Shown: positions 1 to 6,555 of the stretch, in pieces
Layout: each line of letters begins with the position of its first letter
Position numbering within the stretch: the first letter of the stretch is position 1
Assembly (NCBI GenBank): GCA_013140485.1
Contig: JABFSS010000020.1
Location: 1 to 11,936 of the forward strand
DNA length: 11,936 nt
Direction: 5' to 3'
Source of the DNA: Candidatus Peribacteraceae bacterium
Lineage (GTDB): Bacteria > Patescibacteriota > Gracilibacteria > Peribacterales > Peribacteraceae
Program-made: the position numbers and the translations under genes
The notes under the pieces: model-generated
Databases searched by the model: none
What the model was told of the DNA's origin: nothing
What the model saw: only the letters and a program-made list of their open reading frames with translations

Positions 1-375
1 GATCGCCCCCTTGAAATCAAAGACGCCGAATTTCTGAGACAGAACGGTCCGCTCGACGAGATCGGGATTGATGAAGTCCTTTCTCCAATTGAATTTCGGG
101 ATCCTCAGAGCCGTCACTGGAAGTTTGTGAAGGGCAGTACGGTTCCCAGCGTCCGCAAAAATAACTTTGTTCCCGGTCGTTTCAAGAAATGGAACTCAGT
201 GACGCGGCAATTCGAGCGCTACACCGCGCAGGATGCTGCAGCGAGAGAGCAGAGGTTTTTTGTCAAAGAAGACGGCACAGTTTTGGAGCAGATCGGAGAG
301 CGCAACGTGATCTTCATCCGCAAACACACGCAAGATGCAATCGGCGCCAAGGTCCATCTTCCGCCGGCGGCTTAA
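1..375 (+). CDS. C-terminal part of an unknown protein (5' end outside window)
   Basis: The frame is open from the first base to a TAA at 373-375, giving 124 residues with no start needed inside the window. It is therefore most likely the C-terminal end of a longer gene; GTG at 127 is the only notable internal start. The product is hydrophilic, rich in Lys, Arg, Phe and Gln, with motifs such as WKFVKGS and FVPGRFKKWN, and has no membrane segment or signal. I do not recognise a family. Its stop overlaps the stop of the convergent trigger factor gene in the palindrome TTAA (372-375), which supports both reading frames being real. Function unknown. Confidence 0.6.
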   Translation, partial: DRPLEIKDAEFLRQNGPLDEIGIDEVLSPIEFRDPQSRHWKFVKGSTVPSVRKNNFVPGRFKKWNSVTRQFERYTAQDAAAREQRFFVKEDGTVLEQIGERNVIFIRKHTQDAIGAKVHLPPAA

Positions 376-1649
376 GCGGCAAGCATCCCCTCCACCAGTT
401 TCTCCACCCGCTTCCTCCACTGGAGTTCGGCGAAGCCCTCGCCGCCTTCTTTGTAGAAGACTTCGGCTTTGGCGCGCTCTCCCGGTTCCACGCCTGCGAG
501 CATCATCTCGCGCGCGGCGTCGAGTTCCTGCGCGGAGACCTCGATCTTCTTGTCGTCGATGAGCCACTGGATGGCGAAGCGAAGCGTGAGGCGCTTCTCG
601 CCTTCGTCGCGCAATTCCTTCTGGAGTTTTTCCACCGTGCGGTTTGTTTGTTTGAGCCACTCGTCCATGCTCATTTTCTGCTCGTCGAGATTGCGCGCGA
701 TCTCGTCAAAAATCATGCGCTCTTCGTGCGCGATCAACTCCGGCGCCAGGTCGATCTGCGTCGCGGCGCGGATGGCGTCGAATACTTCCTTCTCGCGGCG
801 GACTTTATCATCGCGTTCCTGCTGTTCGCGGAGCGTCTTCTCGATTTTGCTTTCCAGATCTTTCACCGAGTCTCCCAGATGGTGTTCCTTCACGAACGCA
901 TCGGTGAACTCGGGGAGCCGGACTTCGCGGACCTCGTGGACGGTCGCCGTGAATGCGACGGGTTTGCCCTTCAAATGCTCGGCACGGTAATCCTCGGGGA
1001 ACGTGAGCGTGAACGTCTTCCGGTCGCCTTTCTTCATACCTGCGAGCGCTTCTTCAAAACCCGGGATCAGCGATTTGCTGCCGAGCGCGATGGTGTACCC
1101 GGTCGCTCGCGTGCCCTCGGCTTCTTTGCCGTCGAGGTGTCCCACGAAATCGAGCGTGAGTTCATCGCCGTCCTTCGCCGGACGGTCAACCGGTCCCGTC
1201 GTGCGGTACTGGTTGCGCAGATAGTCGGTCATTCGGTCGATCTCTTTCTTCTCAATGGTAATCTCCGTCTTCTTTACTCGAATCTTGTCGGCGCCTTTCA
1301 CCTTCACGTCGGGCTTCTCCACGAACGTCAGCACCAGCGTGAGCGGCTCGCGCGAGGTCATGTCGACTTTCGGCGGAATGATCGGCAAAAGCTTGTGCTC
1401 CTTCATGATGGCATCGAAAACACCGGGCAGGAGTGCCCGTACCGTCTCCTCATTCAATTGCTCCGGATTGATTTTCGCGCGGATCATCTCCGCGGGAGCG
1501 CGCCCGGGGCGGAATCCTTCGATACGGACGCCTTCGCCGAGCTTCTCGAGTGCCTTCGCTTCGGCTTTCGCCGATTCGTCCGCAGTGAACGTCACCGTGC
1601 ACTGTGTTTGGGATTGCTTGAGCTTTTTGGGAGGGGTGATTTGGGGCAT
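372..1649 (-). CDS. tig: Trigger factor, ribosome-associated chaperone and peptidyl-prolyl isomerase
   Basis: The product has 425 aa, close to the usual 430-450 for trigger factor, which binds the ribosome near the exit tunnel and shields nascent chains in the cytoplasm. Residues 1-115 match the ribosome-binding domain, with the signature loop GFRPGRAP at 45-52 (usually GFRxGxxP). Residues about 155-243 form the FKBP-type isomerase domain: GDELTLDFVGHLDG, then LIPGFEEALAGMKKGD, then LTFPEDY. Residues 244-425 are the charged helical C-terminal chaperone arms. The start is the ATG at 1649; no Shine-Dalgarno sequence precedes it. It lies 64 bp downstream of secF on the same strand, so co-transcription is possible, though a weak promoter also sits in the gap. 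It is not next to clpP/clpX, its frequent partners elsewhere. Confidence 0.96.
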   Translation of the reverse strand: MPQITPPKKLKQSQTQCTVTFTADESAKAEAKALEKLGEGVRIEGFRPGRAPAEMIRAKINPEQLNEETVRALLPGVFDAIMKEHKLLPIIPPKVDMTSREPLTLVLTFVEKPDVKVKGADKIRVKKTEITIEKKEIDRMTDYLRNQYRTTGPVDRPAKDGDELTLDFVGHLDGKEAEGTRATGYTIALGSKSLIPGFEEALAGMKKGDRKTFTLTFPEDYRAEHLKGKPVAFTATVHEVREVRLPEFTDAFVKEHHLGDSVKDLESKIEKTLREQQERDDKVRREKEVFDAIRAATQIDLAPELIAHEERMIFDEIARNLDEQKMSMDEWLKQTNRTVEKLQKELRDEGEKRLTLRFAIQWLIDDKKIEVSAQELDAAREMMLAGVEPGERAKAEVFYKEGGEGFAELQWRKRVEKLVEGMLAA

Positions 1650-1658
1650 CGGAGGGAG

Positions 1659-1686
1659 AGGATACAGGAAAAATCGTCATCACCAA
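1659..1686 (-). promoter_or_regulatory. Possible weak promoter of tig
   Basis: Read on the minus strand, TTGGTG (1686-1681) and TATCCT (1664-1659) are separated by 16 nt. The -10-like element ends 9 nt before the tig ATG, so the transcript would be almost leaderless. The hexamers are imperfect, and tig may instead be read from secF. Confidence 0.3.
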
Positions 1687-1713
1687 CCCCCGTCCGGCTG
1701 CAATCGGCTACGG

Positions 1714-2637
1714 TTACTTCTTCGTATTCTTCCCTTCCCAATGCATCAGGAGCGGCGCCGCCACCAAGTACGAGGAATACACCCCCATCACCGCGCCGAA
1801 GATCAGCGCGAGGATGAACCACCGAATGCTTTCGGCACCCATAATGAAGAGCGAACTGAGCATGATGACAATCGCGACTGTGGTGCCGCTCGTCCGACCC
1901 ACGCATTGCTTGAGCGCCGCGACCACCACGTCGGAGAGGTCGTCGGACCGGTTGTCGAAGGTCAGGTTGGCGCGGACGCGGTCGAAGACGACGATGGCCT
2001 CGTTGGTCGAATAGGCGAGGATCGTCAGAAGCGCCGTAACAAAGAGAATGTCGAACTCGAAGCTCGTAAACCATCCCAGAACGATAAAGGCCCCGATGGT
2101 GACGATGACGTCGTGCATGAACGCCGCCACCACGATCAGGCCGAACTTCCACGGGCTCAGCTTGCGCGGGAGTTTGCGGAAGGCGATTGCGAGATAGAGG
2201 ATCGTCGCGATGGAGGCGATGACGAGCGCCTGCAGCGATTTCCACTTGAGGCTCGCCGAGAGCGTCGGGCCGATCGTGTTGTACTTCAATTCCTTCACTT
2301 CGCCGAGCGTCGCCCGGAAGCTGTCGATCAAAGCCAGATGCTCCTCATTGGTCATCGCGCGCATGCGCAGGATAAAGGCTTCCTCACTGGCCGTTTTCAC
2401 TCCCGTCACCGAATAATTCCCCAATGTTCCTGCCTCGCCTGCAGTTTTCTCATATGTCTGCACCGCCGCGATCACGTCGTCCCGCGTCTTGCCGGCAGGC
2501 GCTTGTATTTGCAGCAGGGTCCCGCCCGTGAATTCGATCGAATACTTCGGTCCCGGGTAGACGAAGAGGGCGATGGACGCTGCGACCATCACCACGGAGA
2601 GAGCCAGAAAGAATTTGGAGAGTTGGCGGAAGGACAT
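1714..2637 (-). CDS. secF: Protein translocase subunit SecF
   Basis: SecF works with SecD in the cytoplasmic membrane, using proton flow to help pull secreted proteins through SecYEG. The 307-aa product has TM1 at about 9-28, an external domain starting with the EFTGG motif (35-39), IGPTLSASL (122-130) at the start of the second membrane segment, MHDVI with the HD pair (175-176), and the hallmark YSTNEAIVVFDRVR (209-222). GRTSGTT (247-253) falls in the fourth or fifth membrane region. Length is normal for the family. I chose the ATG at 2637, giving MSFRQLSKFF; a GTG at 2673 in frame would add 12 residues but would run through the putative promoter. It lies 65 bp after an unknown membrane-protein gene and 64 bp before tig. 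No secD is seen in the window. Confidence 0.95.
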   Translation of the reverse strand: MSFRQLSKFFLALSVVMVAASIALFVYPGPKYSIEFTGGTLLQIQAPAGKTRDDVIAAVQTYEKTAGEAGTLGNYSVTGVKTASEEAFILRMRAMTNEEHLALIDSFRATLGEVKELKYNTIGPTLSASLKWKSLQALVIASIATILYLAIAFRKLPRKLSPWKFGLIVVAAFMHDVIVTIGAFIVLGWFTSFEFDILFVTALLTILAYSTNEAIVVFDRVRANLTFDNRSDDLSDVVVAALKQCVGRTSGTTVAIVIMLSSLFIMGAESIRWFILALIFGAVMGVYSSYLVAAPLLMHWEGKNTKK

Positions 2638-2646
2638 CGACAATAG

Positions 2647-2675
2647 ATTATGAATGCTTCGCAATCTCAGCACAA
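2647..2675 (-). promoter_or_regulatory. Putative secF promoter
   Basis: On the minus strand TTGTGC (2675-2670) is followed after exactly 17 nt by CATAAT (2652-2647). The -10 ends 9 nt before the chosen ATG at 2637, implying a leader of only a few nucleotides. This also argues against the upstream in-frame GTG at 2673, which would lie inside the -35. Confidence 0.45.
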
Positions 2676-2702
2676 GTTATGAAGCAAGGGGATTTCGGCA
2701 TT

Positions 2703-4079
2703 TCACCGCTCATTCCTTGTTTCGACCGACAATGTCAGCACGTTTCGGTCCATTTCGACGCTCCACACGAGGGACTTCCCGTTTTCAAGGAGCGCGCTCA
2801 GCCATGGCCAGCCCGCAGAGCCGCGCATGTCCGTCGTCCATTGATCAAAGAGGGCAGGGGAGAGCGCGCCGCCCGCGACGGGATTGCCGGAGAGCGAGGG
2901 GAACGGCTCGGGGGTTTCGTCTGCCACGATGTCTTCCACCCATTCCTTGCGGTTCCCGATGACGATGTCGCGTCCGCGCACCGCCGTCACGAGGGACCGG
3001 CCGCCGTCCGTCGTTTCGTGCACGGTCCATCCGTGGAGGCTGTACTTCCTTTCTTGCGCTTGCGACGGGCCGCTCCCGACGATCGTGGACGTGAACCCCC
3101 GCTCAAATGTCCTGCTGGTGACCGATCCTGCTCCAGCCCGCCCGCGAATGCTCTCGTGGAACGCAGCGAGCCGCTCATTCGCATCACGCATATCACTCAC
3201 GCGTCCCTGGAACGCGAACGAAGGGCCCGATCCCGTACCCGTGCTCAAGTGGAGCGTTGCGGGGTTCTTCAAGAGCGGCAGAATGTCGTACGGCATGCTC
3301 CACTCGCCGCCGAGCGTGTCATTGATCTTCTTGAGCAGTTGTCCGCGGCGGATGGCCTGCTCCGCTGCGGGAAGATTCGCAAGCGAGAGATCAAGCATCT
3401 GCGAGGGTGCCGCAAGCGAGAGCGTCATCTCCGGAGGAGGAGAGAGGGGAGTGTCGCCCGAAACGGACCCATCGAGATCTTTCGTTACGCCGAAGACGCG
3501 AATACGCGCAGTCGCTCCCTCCTTACTCAGGAGCAGTCCTCCGGACGCATGAACAAAGGGGCGGAGAGCGGAGGGAAGTGACATCAAGGATTCGTCAGCA
3601 TTGCTTCGGAGGTAGATGAGCGTCGCAGTCGGCGATATTCCCCGGGAGAGCTCCCGGAAGACGTCGTTCGTTTTCAAGCGTGAATCTTTCCCAGTCATCA
3701 AGTTCATTACGCCGGAGTCGGAGAGAAGCACGTCCTGACCGTGGAAGTCGCCGTTGGCATCGGGTAGGGGAATGTCCTTATAAGGAGATGACAGAATCCA
3801 TCCGTACGGTCCTCCGGGAGCACCGAGGATTCCGAGTTCCAAGCGACCGTCAAAATCAGGGACGCTTCGCAGGACCGGAAATCGGTCACCCCATTGCCGC
3901 AGGTCTTCGCGCGTGACATTCGAAAAGAGCGCCGTGGTGTTCTGTCCGGGCAGGATGGACTGGAGAGAGCTCGGTTGCCACAGAGCGACGATGGCGGCGA
4001 TTGCCCCTCCCAGCACAATCAGACTTCCGCACAGTGCGAGTAGGACCAGACGCCAGGGTGAGAGACTGAAGGTGATCAT
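2703..4079 (-). CDS. Membrane-anchored extracytoplasmic protein of unknown function, DUF3352-like
   Basis: The 458-aa product begins with a short basic stretch and one strong membrane segment at about 10-34. The rest is a long, mostly polar region with alternating hydrophobic strands and stretches such as ALFSNVTREDLRQWGDRF, so it is probably an N-terminally anchored protein facing outside. The general plan (anchor, then paired domains with many LxLxL strands and conserved Leu-Pro and Gly) resembles proteins called DUF3352, but I cannot confirm this. The start is the ATG at 4079, placed 7 nt after a good -10 element; an in-frame extension to 4154 lacks an initiation context and would cross the promoter. 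It ends in TGA, 65 bp before secF, and may share its transcript. Function not known. Confidence 0.85.
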   Translation of the reverse strand: MITFSLSPWRLVLLALCGSLIVLGGAIAAIVALWQPSSLQSILPGQNTTALFSNVTREDLRQWGDRFPVLRSVPDFDGRLELGILGAPGGPYGWILSSPYKDIPLPDANGDFHGQDVLLSDSGVMNLMTGKDSRLKTNDVFRELSRGISPTATLIYLRSNADESLMSLPSALRPFVHASGGLLLSKEGATARIRVFGVTKDLDGSVSGDTPLSPPPEMTLSLAAPSQMLDLSLANLPAAEQAIRRGQLLKKINDTLGGEWSMPYDILPLLKNPATLHLSTGTGSGPSFAFQGRVSDMRDANERLAAFHESIRGRAGAGSVTSRTFERGFTSTIVGSGPSQAQERKYSLHGWTVHETTDGGRSLVTAVRGRDIVIGNRKEWVEDIVADETPEPFPSLSGNPVAGGALSPALFDQWTTDMRGSAGWPWLSALLENGKSLVWSVEMDRNVLTLSVETRNER

Positions 4080-4086
4080 CGCGGGG

Positions 4087-4115
4087 ATTCTAGGGGAGAA
4101 ATGTTTTTCTGTCGT
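4087..4115 (-). promoter_or_regulatory. Putative promoter of the 2703-4079 gene
   Basis: On the minus strand ACGACA (4115-4110) and TAGAAT (4092-4087) are 17 nt apart. Only 7 nt separate the -10 from the ATG at 4079, so the first transcribed base would be at or beside the A of the start codon. Confidence 0.5.
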
Positions 4116-4147
4116 TAGGGACAGAGCCCTGTATAGAGCCATATTTT

Positions 4148-4175
4148 TGAGCACAAATTGTATTCACAATACAAT
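4148..4175 (+). promoter_or_regulatory. Putative + strand promoter into the gene-free region
   Basis: TTGAGC (4148-4153) and TACAAT (4170-4175) are 16 nt apart on the + strand. A transcript from about 4182 would run through the AC-rich segment, the heptad array and the structured RNA candidate, and stop at the terminator at 4721-4755. The site is back to back with the promoter at 4087-4115. The spacer and -10 are occupied by a perfect inverted repeat (4156-4176). Confidence 0.4.
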
Positions 4176-4176
4176 T
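4156..4176. repeat. Perfect 9-bp inverted repeat with 3-nt loop, possible operator
   Basis: AATTGTATT (4156-4164) and AATACAATT (4168-4176) are exact reverse complements around CAC. Symmetric sites of this size in a divergent promoter region are typical of binding sites for dimeric repressors. This is an inference; no regulator gene is in the window. Confidence 0.5.
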
Positions 4177-4234
4177 CAGAGGATCACACCAGTTCACTTT
4201 ATTGCGCTTTTTTTATTGGAGCGTACGATGCTTC

Positions 4235-4253
4235 GATTTGCATCAAGCAAATC
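4235..4253. repeat. Small perfect hairpin
   Basis: GATTTGC (4235-4241) and GCAAATC (4247-4253) form a 7-bp stem with a 5-nt loop. It follows a run of T (4208-4214) and precedes the AC-rich duplication. No function can be assigned. Confidence 0.4.
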
Positions 4254-4320
4254 CAAACACACACGGAACACACACATACACGGGGGCCCCCAACCAAACA
4301 CACACGAAGACACACAGACC
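4253..4320. repeat. AC-rich imperfect direct duplication around a G5C5 palindrome
   Basis: Two copies of a segment starting CCAAACACACACG (4253-4280 and 4294-4320) flank GGGGGCCCCC (4282-4291). On the + strand the copies are almost free of T and consist mainly of CA steps. The composition is unlike the neighbouring genes, and no reading frame through it is credible. Confidence 0.7.
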
Positions 4321-4349
4321 TGATCGTTCACATCACTGCATCCGACGAT

Positions 4350-4397
4350 GAATCATGAAGTACGAATCAAGAATCATGATTCTTGATTCATTATTCT
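4350..4397. repeat. Inverted heptad array, unit GAATCAN, with perfect 26-bp palindrome
   Basis: On the + strand 7-nt units read GAATCAT, GAAGTAC, GAATCAA, GAATCAT, and then the complement series GATTCTT, GATTCAT, TATTCTC. The centre, 4364-4389, is a perfect 26-bp palindrome. A second pairing, ATGAATCA (4348-4355) with TGATTCAT (4384-4391), competes with it. The array sits immediately 5' of the structured RNA candidate. A short minus-strand frame (4609-4391) happens to end with TAA inside it. Confidence 0.85.
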
Positions 4398-4751
4398 CGT
4401 CCGATCAGGGAGGAACATGGATGCACATTGTTCACGTCGTCGCCTTCATGTTCCTCTCTGCTCTGCGATGTCGCGCCGTAGATGCGAGGTTGCGCTAGCG
4501 GCGTGCTTCCTTTACTCCCCAGTGTCTCTCCAGAGCCTTTGTGCACTGCGTAGCAGACCGGTACGGGGACTTCGGATGGGATCCGAGGAGAAACAAGAAA
4601 CCCCAGCAAGGCAGAGAACCGGGAACACCTCTTCCCACGTCATCCTCCACGTTCGATAAACACGCTCAGCGGTAGACTCATGTGATTCGCCGCCGATAGC
4701 AAAAGGAGGAAGACACAAACACAAAAAGGCCCGTCAAAGGGTCTTTTTGTT
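4398..4751 (+). ncRNA. Structured non-coding RNA candidate of unidentified class
   Basis: No convincing protein frame is present, but several stems are. CAGGGAGGAACATG (4406-4419) pairs with 4447-4460 over 14 bp. CGCGCCG (4472-4478) pairs with 4499-4505 and continues inward with TAG/CTA. CAGTG (4520-4524) pairs with CACTG (4544-4548). CTTCGGAT (4570-4577) pairs with ATCCGAGG (4581-4588). GGGAA (4621-4625) pairs with TTCCC (4632-4636). The wobble positions (4409/4457, 4473/4504, 4571/4587, and 4729/4742 in the terminator) are G-U pairs on the + strand but would be A-C mismatches on the minus strand, which assigns the RNA to +. It ends in a strong terminator. The 5' end is uncertain; transcription may start near 4182. 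I could not match RNase P RNA, tmRNA, SRP RNA, 6S or 5S. Confidence 0.5.
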
Positions 4752-4755
4752 TTGC
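4721..4755 (+). terminator. Strong, probably bidirectional intrinsic terminator
   Basis: A 12-bp stem pairs ACAAAAAGGCCC (4721-4732) with GGGTCTTTTTGT (4739-4750), containing one G-U pair and a 6-nt loop, followed by TTT. The A-rich left side gives a T-rich tail on the other strand too. It separates the RNA candidate from the promoter of the gene at 4785, and could also stop minus-strand read-through from 5223. Confidence 0.8.
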
Positions 4756-4778
4756 CGCGAAGCATAGTTTGTTATACT
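4750..4778 (+). promoter_or_regulatory. Putative extended -10 promoter of the 4785 gene
   Basis: TGTTATACT (4770-4778) is an extended -10 (TG-N-TATACT). A weak -35, TTTTGC (4750-4755), lies 17 nt upstream and overlaps the terminator tail. Only 6 nt separate TATACT from the ATG at 4785, implying a leaderless transcript. Confidence 0.5.
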
Positions 4779-4784
4779 CGTCGA

Positions 4785-5204
4785 ATGAGTGACTACCTGG
4801 GCGCCTATCAACATGTGTACGAGTTGCGGGTCGATGTGGCCGGCTTCGGCAACATCAAGGATTTTTCTGCGCAGATCATGCGCCGCATTGGTCCAGTCAT
4901 GCTCCGTGAAGGTTTTTCTGTCGATAGGGATCCGGTTATTCTTCAGGGCGAGGCGCTGGGTCCAGGGATGACTCCATCCATTTTGGTTGCCTTCCATCGT
5001 CATAGTAATGTGGACCCCGCTCCCGTGCGAGGCATCCTTGAGTTATCCATAGGAGAAATTGCGGCTGCGTTTGAAATTCCCAAAAATCATCACGATGTCT
5101 TTTTTGACAGAGATGATGTAGGCGAAACTGCGGTAGATTTCGAAAGGGCAACAAAGCATCTGCCTTCATCCGGAGGCGGCCACGACTGTGAGAATGTAGA
5201 TTAA
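4785..5204 (+). CDS. Hypothetical protein of 139 aa
   Basis: A soluble, acidic protein with no signal peptide or membrane segment. The N-terminal half (about 10-75) alternates strands and a helix (VYELRVDVAGFGNIKDFSAQ, then AFHRH). The middle carries ILELSIGEIAAAFEIP, and the C-terminal 25 residues are polar and probably disordered. I do not recognise the family. The ATG at 4785 is chosen because it follows an extended -10 element by 6 nt; an upstream in-frame ATG at 4752 would lie within the terminator and promoter. It stands alone between the terminator at 4755 and the convergent TPR gene, whose stop is 18 bp away. Confidence 0.65.
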   Translation: MSDYLGAYQHVYELRVDVAGFGNIKDFSAQIMRRIGPVMLREGFSVDRDPVILQGEALGPGMTPSILVAFHRHSNVDPAPVRGILELSIGEIAAAFEIPKNHHDVFFDRDDVGETAVDFERATKHLPSSGGGHDCENVD

Positions 5205-5222
5205 GCGCGCAGGTGTGTGGGC

Positions 5223-6539
5223 TTAGAGTTTTTGCAGAAGCTCTCTCGCCTTCTCCAGTCTCGGATCCAGCTTGAGCGCTTTTTCCAATTCAGTTTTCGC
5301 TTCATCATTCCTTCCCGTCTCCAGCGCCGACCACCCCACGAGTTCGTGGGCTTTGCCTGAGTCGGGCCATTTCTTCACGGCACTCTGTGCGAACTGGTAG
5401 GCGTCTTCTTTCTTGTCCGTGGCGATCGCGAGCGAGACGGTTTTTTCGAATGCGGCGAGATCGGCATCGGGTTCGGCGACGAGCGCGCGGTACTGGTCGA
5501 GCGCGAGGGGGAGATCGTCGGCTTGCTGCGCGGCGTCGGCGAGTCGGCGGTGAAGCTCTTTTCGCGGTTCGAAACCGTTCTTGAGCGCGTATTGCAGAAA
5601 GGTGGAAGCGTTCTGCCATTGCTTGAGAACCATGTACGTCCGTCCCAAGAAATATTGAATTTCCGGCTTCTCGGGATCGATCGCGTACGCCTTCTCGAAG
5701 GACGAGAGCGCTTCGGGCGCTCGCTCGCTCGTCAGTTCGCAGTAGCCCTGCACGGTCCATGCGTCCCGGTAGTCATCTTCCTGCTTCACGACACCGGCGA
5801 GAAGCGGCAGAGCGAGCTCACATTCCTGCACTTGGGCGAGTGCGCGGGCCAGCAGCGTCGTCAGGTGAATCTCGCGGCTCTCGGGGAAGAGCGCGTATTC
5901 GTCGTACGCCGACTGGAGCGTCCGGCCGTATGATCTCAATGCCGGATCCCAGCCGTTGATGACGGCGGCGAGTTCCTGCTTCGCGGCGTCATGCCGGCCC
6001 TGAATGATCGCGAGCAGAGCGGATCCGTAATTTTTCTGCGGGGAATCCTGCGCCGCCGTGAGTGCCTGCTGCGCCTGGACAATTTCACCGGTCCTCAGCG
6101 CCACGATCACGTCGAGCAGCAGCAGATCTTCGCTCCGCGCGCCCAGGCGCCTGAGCTCCCGGATCGTATCTTTCACCTGGACGATTTCGCGCCGCTGCAT
6201 CTGCGCCTGCGCGAGTTTGCGCAGTGCGGGAATCCCGCCGCCGGCGTCCACAGACTCTTGATACTGTTTCTCGGCGCCCGCCCAATCACCTTGGAGAGCG
6301 AGGAGGTCCCCCTGCCGCAGGTGGATCAAGACGATGTCGCCTGCGTCCACGGGATCCTCCCTCACCGCCGCGCCTGTCCCACTGCGGACTCCCGCATCTT
6401 CCTGCTCCGCACGAGTTCGCACTCGTTCCTGGAGGCGTTCCTGTGTCGTGCTCAATTGCCACCAGGCATATCCAAGAACACCTCCGGCGAGGAGGAGAGC
6501 CGCGACCAATGGGATCAGAACACGCGCGGGGAATTTCAT
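5223..6539 (-). CDS. Membrane-anchored tetratricopeptide repeat (TPR) protein
   Basis: The 438-aa product starts with a basic tip and one membrane segment (about 7-28), then a charged, coiled-coil-like stretch (30-50). The remainder is helical TPR pairs, clearest at about 250-320 (APEALSSFEKAYAIDPEKPE, followed by FLGRTYMVLKQWQNASTFL) and at the C-terminus 395-438, where a canonical repeat ends in ALKLDPRLEKAREL. TPRs bind other proteins, so a scaffold role at the membrane is likely, but the partner is unknown. With a single N-terminal anchor, the repeats probably face outside unless the segment inserts the other way. The ATG at 6539 has no Shine-Dalgarno sequence. It follows the 201-aa gene on the same strand, separated by an inverted repeat array. 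Confidence 0.88.
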   Translation of the reverse strand: MKFPARVLIPLVAALLLAGGVLGYAWWQLSTTQERLQERVRTRAEQEDAGVRSGTGAAVREDPVDAGDIVLIHLRQGDLLALQGDWAGAEKQYQESVDAGGGIPALRKLAQAQMQRREIVQVKDTIRELRRLGARSEDLLLLDVIVALRTGEIVQAQQALTAAQDSPQKNYGSALLAIIQGRHDAAKQELAAVINGWDPALRSYGRTLQSAYDEYALFPESREIHLTTLLARALAQVQECELALPLLAGVVKQEDDYRDAWTVQGYCELTSERAPEALSSFEKAYAIDPEKPEIQYFLGRTYMVLKQWQNASTFLQYALKNGFEPRKELHRRLADAAQQADDLPLALDQYRALVAEPDADLAAFEKTVSLAIATDKKEDAYQFAQSAVKKWPDSGKAHELVGWSALETGRNDEAKTELEKALKLDPRLEKARELLQKL

Positions 6540-6546
6540 CTTCAGG

Positions 6547-6555
6547 AGAGTACCA
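6547..6555 (-). promoter_or_regulatory. Possible extended -10 of the TPR gene
   Basis: On the minus strand TGGTACTCT (6555-6547) fits an extended -10 (TG-N-TACTCT) ending 7 nt before the ATG at 6539. There is no clear -35; the sequence upstream is the left arm of the 8-nt repeat array, so the array would lie in the promoter. Confidence 0.35.

Noticed and set aside
189..1817. 542-residue open frame on + opposite tig
   Set aside because: It is antisense to the clearly recognised trigger factor gene; it is open only because of high GC codon use, and its composition (His, Arg, Leu rich) is typical of such shadows. The same applies to the long + frames opposite the TPR, kinase and surface-protein genes.
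4350..4397. CRISPR array or transposon end
   Set aside because: Units are 7 nt with no spacers, there are no cas or transposase genes in the window, and no target duplications are visible. The same holds for the other arrays.
4391..4609. Minus-strand 72-aa frame ending inside the heptad array
   Set aside because: It needs a TTG start, has no recognisable domain, and lies opposite RNA stems whose wobble pairs favour the + strand. It is kept only as a remote alternative.
4590..4700. 5S rRNA on the + strand (GGGAACACC...TTCCCA resembles its helix III region)
   Set aside because: The bases form a local hairpin instead, and helices I and II of 5S cannot be drawn with the flanking sequence.
4398..4751. 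RNase P RNA, tmRNA or SRP RNA as identity of the structured region
   Set aside because: Short stretches look similar (AGCAAGGC and a GCCGCC near the 3' end recall RNase P; GGAAGCA on the minus strand recalls SRP), but the near-universal cores (GAGGAAAGTC and its partner for RNase P, a T arm plus CCA for tmRNA, the GGAA tetraloop context for SRP) are missing.
4721..4784. Attenuator or riboswitch controlling the 4785 gene
   Set aside because: A terminator just before a gene fits attenuation, but an extended -10 promoter lies between the terminator and the ATG, so the gene probably starts its own transcript, and no known riboswitch core is seen.
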